Positions 24,645 to 32,614 of a DNA stretch of 40,240 nt are shown here, piece by piece. This DNA is from Fuerstiella sp. (GTDB taxonomy: Bacteria > Planctomycetota > Planctomycetia > Planctomycetales > Planctomycetaceae). Position 1 is the stretch's first letter; the number at the start of each line of letters is the position of its first letter. The position numbers and the translations under genes were made by a program. The notes below the pieces were generated by a model, which was not told where the DNA came from, ran no database searches, and saw only the letters and a program-made list of their open reading frames with translations. Location: positions 1-40,240 of the forward strand of contig JAPYTO010000033.1 in the NCBI GenBank assembly GCA_029941865.1, read 5' to 3'.

Positions 24645-25181
24645 ATGCCATCACTGGTTGTGACCCTGGTCGGCCTGGACCGTCCGGGACTGGTCGGTTC
24701 GGTTTCAGACGTCATACAGAAGCACAACGGGAACTGGCTGGAGAGCCGAATGGCTCACCTGGCGGGTCAGTTTGCCGGTATCGTGCTGGTCGACGTTCCT
24801 GAGGCCAACACAGAGGCTCTGATCGGCGGTCTGAATCTGCTTAGCAGTCAGGGCCTGAAGGTCGTCACGGAACTGGACACAGCAAAGGTCACCGACGAAT
24901 CGGCTGACCCGGTGTGGTTGGTGAACGTCGTGGGCAATGACCGACCGGGAATCGTCCGTGAAGTCGCGCAGGTACTTGCTTCTCACGATGTCAACGTTGA
25001 AGAACTCACCACGGAGTGCGACGATGCACCACAAGGTGGCGGGCAGATTTTCACAGCCAGGGCACAGCTTCGGCTGCCGGAAGGTCTGACGATCGAATTG
25101 CTGCAGGACGAACTGGAGCGACTGGCGACCGACCTGATGATCGACTTCACCGCGATCGAAGGCGATTTCAAGGTGGATTGA
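24645..25181 (+). CDS. Two-ACT-domain regulatory protein, GcvR-like
   Basis: A 178-residue protein built of two ACT domains: residues 1-85 (VVTLVGLDRPGLVGSVSDVI) and 90-178 (VNVVGNDRPGIVREVAQVL). Each has the D-R-P-G-[LI]-V turn where amino acids bind. E. coli GcvR, of the same architecture, restrains GcvA and so the glycine cleavage operon; here no gcv gene is near, so the ligand and partner are unknown. ATG 24645 is chosen on the domain start, with AGGA 10 bases upstream. It is divergent from the DNA methyltransferase gene with a 192-bp gap. Confidence 0.88.
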   Translation: MPSLVVTLVGLDRPGLVGSVSDVIQKHNGNWLESRMAHLAGQFAGIVLVDVPEANTEALIGGLNLLSSQGLKVVTELDTAKVTDESADPVWLVNVVGNDRPGIVREVAQVLASHDVNVEELTTECDDAPQGGGQIFTARAQLRLPEGLTIELLQDELERLATDLMIDFTAIEGDFKVD

Positions 25182-25387
25182 CTGACAGCGAATTTCGCTG
25201 ACTCATGGCCGCGGTTGACGTTTTTCAATAGCAGAACGGCTGCTCCCACGAGCCAGAACCGGTACCGTCAATTTGTAAATGCTCTAAGCCAGCGGACGCG
25301 GCGGACCATCAGAATGGCCGCTCACCGGACAAACCTGCGTTGCTGGACCTTAATAACGAATGAACAACGACATTCTTCCGAAAAGAA

Positions 25388-26158
25388 TCAGACGCGTTGA
25401 GTCTTTTCGACCGTCGGCCGTATCCATGCTGCCACGGGGTGTTTGTCACCCGGAAAGGCGTCAATGATTGACCGTGTGATCATGCGGTCATCATCATGCA
25501 GGGGTGCCGACAAGCCGTCAACATCAGGGAAACTGTGACGAAGTCCGGACAGAATCAGCGACCACGCCTCGTTATGCTGTGGCGCCAGGCGTTCCCGATG
25601 AAAGCGATCGTGAAAGAATTCCCGAGCGCGAGTTTCGTCAAAGGTGTAGCTCCAAAGATCGTATGCGGCCATCAGACTGCAATTGAGCAGATCGGCCCAA
25701 CGCTCAGAGGACGCTCGCAGTTTGTCGATATGAATCACCTGTTCCGGCTGCATCGAGCCGTCATTCATGCAGACACTCAGTACTTTGCGACGAACGGTCA
25801 TGTGGCTGTGGAAGACATTTCTTGCCAGCGGCTCAATCCGCGACTCACCACGATGTCGGTCACACGAGACAAGAATGACCGTCCAGACCCGATTCAACAG
25901 ATCGTTAATGATGATCTGTTCGGCAATGGACTGAATTGGCGGACGTTTGAGGCTGAGTCCGAACATGTGCAACGGATCCCGAATCTCAACTCCGGATTCG
26001 ACATCATTCAGGTCCCGCATCCAGCGGTTAAAGCGGTTGCGGGATTGAATGTAATAGTCGCCCAGCAACATGTTGGAAAACTGATCAGGTTGTTCGATCA
26101 GAAGTTTGCTATGAGCAGAAACGAGTGCAGTGACTTCGACCAGGTGAGCAAGTTTCAC
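25388..26158 (-). CDS. Conserved hypothetical protein
   Basis: A 256-residue soluble, helix-rich protein with no signal peptide or membrane helix. I recall similar planctomycete proteins but no characterised family. Notable parts are RNRFNRWMRDLNDVESGVEIRDP in two adjoining blocks (about 40-65) and several His/Arg/Asp-rich segments. No catalytic motif is apparent. The start is placed at GTG 26158 (VKLAHLVEV), where similarity seems to begin; an earlier GTG at 26188 would put the start inside a perfect palindrome. It is convergent with the ACT gene, and the palindrome 22 bases upstream suggests its own control. Confidence 0.65.
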   Translation of the reverse strand: MKLAHLVEVTALVSAHSKLLIEQPDQFSNMLLGDYYIQSRNRFNRWMRDLNDVESGVEIRDPLHMFGLSLKRPPIQSIAEQIIINDLLNRVWTVILVSCDRHRGESRIEPLARNVFHSHMTVRRKVLSVCMNDGSMQPEQVIHIDKLRASSERWADLLNCSLMAAYDLWSYTFDETRAREFFHDRFHRERLAPQHNEAWSLILSGLRHSFPDVDGLSAPLHDDDRMITRSIIDAFPGDKHPVAAWIRPTVEKTQRV

Positions 26159-26179
26159 GGTGTGTTGTCCGGCAAGGCG

Positions 26180-26202
26180 ACAGATCACAAATTGTGATCT
26201 GT
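26180..26202. promoter_or_regulatory. Perfect 23-bp palindrome, candidate operator
   Basis: ACAGATCACAA, one central A, then TTGTGATCTGT: two perfect 11-base arms. It lies 22 bases upstream of the chosen start of the conserved hypothetical gene on the minus strand. Size and symmetry fit a homodimeric repressor or activator site; no T-run follows on either strand, so a terminator is unlikely. Confidence 0.55.
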
Positions 26203-26407
26203 AGGTTTCGAGTCAGTTGACCAGTGTCGGAAAACGCAAACCTGATGCCGGAAACGATATTCGCGTGGCGAGAACGATGATTCCACGTCTGAAACAGCCA
26301 AAAGCACGCCAGACACCGACCGAAACACAGATTCGCCGGTTGAAAATTCAGGCCTGGCGTCCCGAACGCTGGAAGCAGCAGTGTTGCCAAATTGCAACAT
26401 CCGACCA

Positions 26408-27169
26408 CTAGTCCGTTGCTTTTGTGGAACTCTTTGCCTTTGGGAGCTGACGAATTCGTGCCTTCCGAATCCACGCTGTCGACTGATATGTCGCAAAGCC
26501 CAGCGGCTTGGAAATTTCGACTTCAAAGCGAACGTCAATCTTCCGATCTTCGGTTTCGACTTCCACGAGCTGCTGCTTGTCCAGCCACGCCTCAATCCTG
26601 TCGTCGGTCACCTTCAGCCGAAGTTTGTACCACTGGCCGTTGGTGAAAGCCATATAGCTGGTCGTCTCATTCTCAGACGCATCCATACCGTCCAGACTGG
26701 AGAGACCACAGACGCCACCGCCCCATCCACCCAGAATCAGACTGCAACTACTTTTCTTCACCGGAAACGTCAGACCAACAAAGAAGTCGCTGCCGGCGGC
26801 TCGCTGCGCTTCGAACTCGATCTCGTAGTTGGACGACGGCAGGTCTTTTCGCGACGAGGTAATGCCTGACAGGTCAACGCCCTGAGTGATCACGACGTTG
26901 CCTTTTTCCAGATAGACCTCGCCTTCACCGCCAAAATTGGTCGACTTCCAGCCATCCAGATTCTTTCCGTTGAACAGCGGAGTCCAGCCGTCCTTGTCTG
27001 GTTTTGGCGAGGTGGCCTGGACCACTGGATTCTTTTTGTCGTCTGCCGCATGCGCAGACTGACGCCAATCACATGATCCGGCGACGATCAGCACCGACAT
27101 CGTGAGGACATGGATTCCGTTGGTTCGGGAGCCGTTTTTCCGAGGAAGACTCAGCAGAAATTTGCACAT
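26408..27169 (-). CDS. DUF1080 (3-keto-disaccharide hydrolase family) secreted protein
   Basis: A 253-residue protein with an N-terminal export signal (hydrophobic stretch about residues 18-31, cleavage near SAHAA at about 42). One concanavalin-like DUF1080 domain follows: GWTPLFNGKNLDGWKS at about 61-76, YEIEFEAQRAAGSDFFVGLTF, WYKLRLKV, and WIRKARIRQLP at the end. Members are numerous in planctomycetes and linked to glycan degradation; some cleave 3-keto-glycosides. It is divergent from the export lipoprotein gene and not obviously part of the exopolysaccharide operon. Confidence 0.88.
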   Translation of the reverse strand: MCKFLLSLPRKNGSRTNGIHVLTMSVLIVAGSCDWRQSAHAADDKKNPVVQATSPKPDKDGWTPLFNGKNLDGWKSTNFGGEGEVYLEKGNVVITQGVDLSGITSSRKDLPSSNYEIEFEAQRAAGSDFFVGLTFPVKKSSCSLILGGWGGGVCGLSSLDGMDASENETTSYMAFTNGQWYKLRLKVTDDRIEAWLDKQQLVEVETEDRKIDVRFEVEISKPLGFATYQSTAWIRKARIRQLPKAKSSTKATD

Positions 27170-27483
27170 TGGAAAGACCTTTCAGCATGGGCATCCTTCA
27201 GTATACAGGAATCGAAGGAGACGGAAACCCACGCCAGCACTCAGGCAAAAACGGTCAGGGATGCGCCGCAGAACGCCGCCTGTTTGCAAAAGAATGTCCC
27301 AACCGGCAACAACGGACGGAGATCGCACGAGTCTTTCGGACCGGCAAATTCGGCTTGAATTTGTTTCGGAATCAGCCTCAGGAAAGAGTTCGGGTTCTGA
27401 CGATAATTCTGACGATCGCAATTGAAGGGGATCTTGCGCGATTTCGAGCGAGAGCCTGAGAGTATCTTTTTGCGGCCATTCCA
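27170..27483. other. Divergent interval before the exopolysaccharide locus
   Basis: No gene is supported in these 314 bases between a minus-strand DUF1080 gene and the plus-strand export gene. It should hold promoters for both. The clearest element is a tandem 10-base direct repeat at 27395-27416, listed separately. Short open frames on both strands have no recognisable product. Confidence 0.55.
27395..27416 (+). promoter_or_regulatory. Tandem 10-bp direct repeat upstream of the export gene
   Basis: TTCTGACGAT occurs twice, at 27395-27404 and 27407-27416, a 12-base period close to one helical turn, 67 bases before the export-protein start. The spacing suits head-to-tail binding of a response-regulator type activator near a -35 region. 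Function is inferred from position only. Confidence 0.35.
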
Positions 27484-29196
27484 ATGAGCGACAGACAGTC
27501 CCGTTCGCGCCAACGGACGCAATACAGATTGATGGTTCAGCAACATATTCAAACCGTAGGCCAGCCACGAGTCCTCTCAGTCAGGGTTTTGCGCTGCGTT
27601 CTATGCACCGCTTCCGGACTGCTGATCCTTGCCCTATCGGGGTGCGCGGCCCTCTTTCCTTTGCGCGGATATTCGGCCCGGCAAATGCCTTGCGAATTTA
27701 CGGCACCAGATCGGTCCGCCAAGCGAACCATCGATCTGTCCGTTCTCCGGCAGGATCCGCCACCGGAACACCTTGTTGACGGTGGCGACATTCTCGGAAT
27801 CTACATCGAAGGCGTGCTGGGAAATGCTGACACACCACCGCCTGTGTACCTGCCAAACGACCCGAACATCGATCCGTCTGTGGGATACCCCATCCGGGTC
27901 GACATGGATGGTACAATTTCGCTGCCCATGCTCGAACCAATGCCAGTTCGCGGGCTGACAATCACACGAGTGCGACAGATCATTCGCCACGCGTATACGC
28001 ATGGAGATCAGGCAGTCCTGCAGCCGGGACATGACCATATTCATGTGACCCTGCAAAAACCTCGCACCCACCGTATCATCGTAATTCGCGAAGAGTCGGG
28101 GAATGAACAGGGTAATCGCGGCCCGGCAAACGCGGTCAATTTCGAAACTGACAAACGTGGTACGGGACGTGTTGTCTACCTTCCGGCTCATCGGAATGAC
28201 GTGTTGAACGCACTCACGTTGACTGGCGGCCTTCCGGGTCTTGATGCAGACAACGTCATCTACATCATTCGCGGGCAGAAGGTTCAAGCCAACCCGCAAG
28301 ACCAAACCTTTGAGCCACAAGCGGCCTCCGGTGTCCGGCAACAGCGAAGACAGACGCCAACAACGGCTTCACGGATCAGTACCGAAGTATCGGGTGACGG
28401 CTTGAAACTTGCTGCAGCACCAACAATTCCGGCTCATGCAACATCGTATCGAGGCCATTCCGTGACACCGGTTGTCTGGGAACAATACACGTCGACTGCC
28501 CCACTCACACCCGACGAACTCCAACTTCAGCCGCAGTACGCCAGGACGCTGGATTCAACGATTTCTCAACACGTGGGGCAGCACAACAACGTGGCCCTCG
28601 CGCCGAATGAAGCTCCACAAGTTCAAAGCCAGACAGTGGATTGGGCACGCCACAACGACGAATTCGTATCGTGGGGACCGCCGGAAAACATTATTCGGAT
28701 CCCACTTAAAGTGTATCCAGGGGAGCAACGCACATTTCAGCCGGAGGATATCATTCTCCATGACGGTGATATCGTGCTGGTCGAAAACCGCGTGACCGAG
28801 TTCTTCTACACGGCGGGGCTGTTGGGCGGTGGACAGCTGGCACTGCCACGGGACTACGACATCGGCATTATGGATGCCATCGCTCTGGCAGAGGCTCAGA
28901 ATCGGCAAAATCTGTCAACGACTGCCATTGGCGGTGCTTCCGTTCTTAACCAGGACGTGACGGTCGGGGCCAGCAGAGTCATCGTTCAGCGCAAGATGCC
29001 GGGCGGTTCATTTCTACCGGTTGAGATCAATCTCTACGACGTCATGAAGAACCCGGGCGAGCAGATTTTGATTCGCCCGGAAGATCGCATTATTCTGCGA
29101 TACACGCGTACGGAAGCATTCCTTGCCTTCTTCGAACGCTTCTTCATTGACGGCTTTGTCAACGGGGCCGCCTTTTCGATTTGGAATCGGAATTGA
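27484..29196 (+). CDS. Polysaccharide export (OPX/Wza-type) lipoprotein
   Basis: A 570-residue protein. A basic leader, then a hydrophobic run and lipobox LSGC with acylation Cys54; the long pre-signal suggests the true start may be ATG 27532. The Poly_export domain is at about 95-190 (LVDGGDILGIYIEG, RVDMDGTISLPMLE), followed by SLBB-like modules; a Gln/Pro-rich insert of about 120 residues (270-390) separates them. OPX proteins form the outer-membrane channel for exopolysaccharide. A C-terminal amphipathic segment (AFLAFFERFFIDGF) may be the membrane-spanning helix. It heads the exopolysaccharide gene series. Confidence 0.88.
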   Translation: MSDRQSRSRQRTQYRLMVQQHIQTVGQPRVLSVRVLRCVLCTASGLLILALSGCAALFPLRGYSARQMPCEFTAPDRSAKRTIDLSVLRQDPPPEHLVDGGDILGIYIEGVLGNADTPPPVYLPNDPNIDPSVGYPIRVDMDGTISLPMLEPMPVRGLTITRVRQIIRHAYTHGDQAVLQPGHDHIHVTLQKPRTHRIIVIREESGNEQGNRGPANAVNFETDKRGTGRVVYLPAHRNDVLNALTLTGGLPGLDADNVIYIIRGQKVQANPQDQTFEPQAASGVRQQRRQTPTTASRISTEVSGDGLKLAAAPTIPAHATSYRGHSVTPVVWEQYTSTAPLTPDELQLQPQYARTLDSTISQHVGQHNNVALAPNEAPQVQSQTVDWARHNDEFVSWGPPENIIRIPLKVYPGEQRTFQPEDIILHDGDIVLVENRVTEFFYTAGLLGGGQLALPRDYDIGIMDAIALAEAQNRQNLSTTAIGGASVLNQDVTVGASRVIVQRKMPGGSFLPVEINLYDVMKNPGEQILIRPEDRIILRYTRTEAFLAFFERFFIDGFVNGAAFSIWNRN

Positions 29197-29449
29197 GGGA
29201 TTCACGTCTTCCCGCTGGTCCTGCCGGCTGAACTCCGCCTGCGTTTTTCAACGTCGGCCGAAGTAATCCGGGCAATCGTCTCAAACGGACCGCAAACTCA
29301 GGGTGTCCCCCGTTCTATTCGCTGCATGCCCCATTTTCCGGGGTAGCGTTCACGAAAAGAATCCCCGGATTGTGCAGCAGTCTGTGTGCGCCCATCGGTA
29401 TGGGTGTATCGCACTCCCGGAGAAACGCTCCATCGGGCAATTTTCTGCC

Positions 29450-31027
29450 ATGAACGCACCACAATCTGACAATCAAGATGCTCTTCGACTCCTGCAGGCC
29501 GTCCAGGCATTACCCGGGATTCTGAAGCGACATCAGAAACGCATGGCCTGTTTCTTTTGTGGCGCGATGGCCATCGTCGTGCTGGGCCTTGTTCTCTGTC
29601 CTCGGAAATACGTTTCCGAAGCAAAGCTGTTCGTGCGTGTCGGGCGTCAAAACATTGGCCTTGACCCGACGGCGACAACCGGACAGACGATTGCCGTCCA
29701 TGAAACGCGAGAAAACGAGATCACATCCATACTGGATATCCTTCAAAGCCGCATCGTTCTGCAGGGCGTTGTTGATAAGCTCGGCACAGATCTGATTCTT
29801 AACGGAAGTGCGCCCCAGGATTCGCCCAACACATCAGCCTTAAGTGAAACACAGGCGGCAGGCGAGCAATCGTCACTCAGGTATGAGAAGGCCATTGCTC
29901 ACCTGAACAGCACTATCAGCACGGACCGGACGAAGAAATCAAATGTGCTGGGGATCAGCTACACGGACCGTTCACCTCAGCTCGCACAGAGGATTCTTCA
30001 GGCGTTTGTCGAGGAGTTCCAGACTGTGCATATCGGCGCAAACAGAACCACCGGTTCCGCCGTGTTTTTTGAGGAACAGTCACGTCTGCTTCGAAAACAG
30101 TTCGAAGACGCGTCACGGGAACTCAACGAAGGAAAAAACTCGATCAACGCTGTCTCTGTCGAACAACGACAATTGACACTGCAAAACCAACTGAGCACGA
30201 TCGAGGCAGATATGTTGGCGACCGAGGCAGACTATGCTGCGACGCAGGCCGCAATTCGCGGCCTGACGCAGGCACTTGCCAGTCTGCCGGAAAAAACACT
30301 GACTCAGGAAGTCACCGGATTTCCGGACGATGCTGTCGGCACGACCCGCAAACGACTATACGAACTGGAACTGCGGGAACAGGAACTACTGACGCGATTC
30401 ACGGAAAAGCACCCCGTCGTTGTTGCCGTTCGACGACAAGCTGACGCAGCCCGCATCATTCTGGAAGACAGGGCGACGACCGGAAGTCAGGCAACAAACT
30501 CTGATAATCCCGCATATCAACAACTGCACCTGAATCAACTCGAAAAACAGTCGCTGGCCGTGGGGCTCAGCGCGAAACTCGCAACTTTGAAGAATCAATA
30601 TGCGGAGGCCCAGCAGCAGTTACGGACACTCAATGCTCAGGAAATATCTATTGTTGAAATGCAGCAACGCGTGGATCTGTATCGCGACAAATTTACCGCT
30701 TACTCTGAAAAACACGAACAGTCGCGAATTGACCAGGCATTGGAAACAGAACGATTCTCCAATGTGAAAGTTGTCCAACCTTCAACACTTGTTGCCAAGC
30801 CCGTTAGTCCCAGAAAGACACTGACTCTGATTGCCGGATTCCTGTTTGCTTCGGTCGGAGCAGTCGTCCTGGCCTTTCTTTCAGAGACTCTGGACGTGTT
30901 ACGCCATCCCGAAGCAGCCGTGGCACAGTCGTCGGACTCAGATTCCAACAACCCCCAGCATGCACCAGAGAACGTTACACATGCTATTGCAGAAGCCGAA
31001 CGACTTGTCGAACAAGTCCAGTATTGA
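29450..31027 (+). CDS. Polysaccharide chain-length determinant (Wzz/GumC-like)
   Basis: A 525-residue inner-membrane protein: membrane helix 1 at about 33-50, a Wzz domain (KYVSEAKLFVRVGRQNIGLDP in adjoining parts), a long periplasmic coiled coil (about 200-420), and helix 2 at about 457-477. These co-polymerases set chain length and bridge to the OPX channel. No cytoplasmic tyrosine-kinase domain is attached; only about 48 residues follow helix 2, ending in Tyr, so a separate kinase would be needed if the system is kinase-regulated. ATG 29450 is chosen because the frame from 29303 looks non-coding. It overlaps the next gene by 47 bases. Confidence 0.88.
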   Translation: MNAPQSDNQDALRLLQAVQALPGILKRHQKRMACFFCGAMAIVVLGLVLCPRKYVSEAKLFVRVGRQNIGLDPTATTGQTIAVHETRENEITSILDILQSRIVLQGVVDKLGTDLILNGSAPQDSPNTSALSETQAAGEQSSLRYEKAIAHLNSTISTDRTKKSNVLGISYTDRSPQLAQRILQAFVEEFQTVHIGANRTTGSAVFFEEQSRLLRKQFEDASRELNEGKNSINAVSVEQRQLTLQNQLSTIEADMLATEADYAATQAAIRGLTQALASLPEKTLTQEVTGFPDDAVGTTRKRLYELELREQELLTRFTEKHPVVVAVRRQADAARIILEDRATTGSQATNSDNPAYQQLHLNQLEKQSLAVGLSAKLATLKNQYAEAQQQLRTLNAQEISIVEMQQRVDLYRDKFTAYSEKHEQSRIDQALETERFSNVKVVQPSTLVAKPVSPRKTLTLIAGFLFASVGAVVLAFLSETLDVLRHPEAAVAQSSDSDSNNPQHAPENVTHAIAEAERLVEQVQY

Positions 31028-32234
31028 GCCGCTTGCGACGGACGTCGGATTTGTCCATGACCGACTGGCCTTCACTTCCATCCTGCGACTTGAGCGAATG
31101 CGTTCAGACAGGAGCGGGACGGTGTTCTCGCTTTCGGTTTTCAGCTTTAAAAGTGAACTGAACTGCGATCAGTTCCTGGCCCATCTTGTCGGTCGTCGAC
31201 GCGCTACTGACCACATTGGGCGGATGGGCCGCGGGAAAATCGGCGTCATCCTGTGGGACACATCGAGTGAAGGAGCGTGGAATTTCGCAGATAAGACCAT
31301 TGGCGCCATAGGTGATGTTTTCGTCGGCAAATGCGAAATCTACATCTATCCCACGAAGCGGCAACCAAACGGCTACGAGGCGGAACAAGGAGATTACAGT
31401 CCATTGGACGCCGGACCGGTTTGCGACTCCGCGGTCAGATCGGGCCACGGGCAACATTCCGGGGCTGCCACCACAGCGACTCGGACAATTTCCCGGACGG
31501 ACCTCAAATCTGCCGTGCTGGCTGAGCACAGTCTTGCCTTGACGGAAGAATTGATCCAACTGCTGATGGACGATAATGAAAGACTGCCGGGGAAGTCACC
31601 GAACGTGCAGCCCATGGAACCTCTGTTCACGCAGCCCCTTCCGCTCTGGAAACGGACGGTCGACGTTGCCGGAGCAACGTGTGGCCTGATCTTCCTCTCT
31701 CCGTTGTTCGTCGTCGTGGCGGCTTTCATCAAACTCACGTCGGCCGGGCCGTTAATCTTCAGCCAGCGCCGAAGTGGTCGAGCCGGGATTCCGTTCACAA
31801 TGTATAAATTCCGTTCGATGGTGGCTGATGCCGAGGAACGAAAGAAGGAACTGGCCGAGAACAACGAACAGGATGGGCCAGCCTTCAAGATAGAGTCAGA
31901 TCCAAGAATTACGTCGATTGGACGCATCATTCGTAAAACCAGTATTGATGAGCTGCCACAGTTGTGGAATGTGTTGCGTGGTGAGATGTCACTGGTGGGA
32001 CCACGTCCCCTTCCCTGCGAGGAAACTGAAGCCTGCGAAGCCTGGCAGAAACGAAGGCTGGAAGTAACGCCCGGACTGACCTGCATCTGGCAGGTGCAGG
32101 ACGAACGCACGAAAATACCGTTCGCGGACTGGGCTCGGATGGACATTCGCTACATCGGTTCGCGAACACTCGGGAACGATGTCTCTTTAATCCTGAAGAC
32201 CATCCGCAGTATCTTTGGGCGCAAGGGCTCTTAG
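30981..32234 (+). CDS. Sugar-1-phosphate transferase (mono-topic PGT) with degenerate GGDEF-like N-domain
   Basis: A 417-residue protein. The C-terminal domain (222-417) is a bacterial sugar transferase of the WbaP/PglC fold: a re-entrant hydrophobic helix at 231-252, MYKFRSM at 274-280, the catalytic Asp-Glu pair 323-324 in SIDELPQLWN, and SLVGPRP. It starts the repeat unit by moving sugar-1-phosphate to undecaprenyl phosphate. Instead of the usual four-helix WbaP N-domain it has a soluble one: about residues 27-123 follow the pattern of a shortened GGDEF fold (HDRLAFTSILRLERM to GRMGRGKIGVILWD) with the GGDEF signature lost. ATG 30981 overlaps the previous gene. The GGDEF relation is my reading. 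Confidence 0.88.
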   Translation: MLLQKPNDLSNKSSIEPLATDVGFVHDRLAFTSILRLERMRSDRSGTVFSLSVFSFKSELNCDQFLAHLVGRRRATDHIGRMGRGKIGVILWDTSSEGAWNFADKTIGAIGDVFVGKCEIYIYPTKRQPNGYEAEQGDYSPLDAGPVCDSAVRSGHGQHSGAATTATRTISRTDLKSAVLAEHSLALTEELIQLLMDDNERLPGKSPNVQPMEPLFTQPLPLWKRTVDVAGATCGLIFLSPLFVVVAAFIKLTSAGPLIFSQRRSGRAGIPFTMYKFRSMVADAEERKKELAENNEQDGPAFKIESDPRITSIGRIIRKTSIDELPQLWNVLRGEMSLVGPRPLPCEETEACEAWQKRRLEVTPGLTCIWQVQDERTKIPFADWARMDIRYIGSRTLGNDVSLILKTIRSIFGRKGS

Positions 32235-32614
32235 AGCAATTTACCTTTTCTCGTGAACATCCCGGTTTCTCAGGCCGGAAGGCGTCCATCGCGGCCACGA
32301 ATCAGCGTAATGCGCTGCAGCCGCTGACGGATTGACCGGATCGCCTGACTGACGGTCGCAGCAACAGGAAATGTGTTGTTCTGCATGATGTCGGCAGTCC
32401 CGGCCAGCATAGCCCCGTGCTGACGATAGCGCGCCTCGCAAACCACTCCAATCGACACGACCCGATTGGTTGACTCAGACGATTCATGACACCGGGATTA
32501 ATCGGTGCCTGATGACGTCTGCTGGAATCCCGTGCGGGTTTTTGACCTACGTTTCAGGCACGGATCGCTTCGAAAAGCGAGTCAGGCATTCCCCGCTCAA
32601 CAGATTCCCAAGCC
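32235..32614. other. Long gap inside the exopolysaccharide locus, structured leader
   Basis: A 380-base gap unlike the tight spacing around it. Its right end (32505-32589) holds complementary segments able to form alternative hairpins just before the polymerase gene, listed separately. A minus-strand frame, 32270-32458, codes for 62 residues from a GTG and has moderately gene-like codons but no recognisable family, so it is not called. No clear terminator follows the sugar-transferase gene. Confidence 0.5.
32505..32589 (+). promoter_or_regulatory. Candidate leader with mutually exclusive hairpins
   Basis: GTGCCTGA at 32505-32512 is complementary to TCAGGCAC at 32554-32561, and its TGCCTGA core also to TCAGGCA at 32582-32588. 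Only one pairing can form at a time. Between the two targets is a hairpin with arms 32565-32570 and 32575-32580 (TCGCTT/AAGCGA, loop CGAA). The whole ends 25 bases before the GTG of the polymerase gene, so pairing choice could influence elongation or initiation. Inference from complementarity only. Confidence 0.4.

Noticed and set aside
25186..25200. CAGCG-AATTT-CGCTG hairpin after the ACT-domain gene as a terminator
   Set aside because: Only 5 bp of stem and no T-run follows.
25496..26197. Plus-strand open frame (233 codons) opposite the conserved hypothetical gene
   Set aside because: The minus-strand protein has the more natural composition and matches remembered planctomycete proteins; the plus frame resembles nothing.
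26180..26202. Reading the palindrome as a CRP/FNR site
   Set aside because: CRP sites read TGTGA-N6-TCACA; here the half-sites are in the opposite order with a much shorter spacer.
26382..26399. TGTTGC-CAAATT-GCAACA inverted repeat after the DUF1080 gene
   Set aside because: Six-base arms of low stability and no T-tract; could be chance.
32270..32458. Minus-strand 62-residue frame in the gap before the polymerase gene
   Set aside because: Codon use is moderately gene-like, but there is no ribosome site, family match or conserved context, so it is only mentioned in the gap entry.
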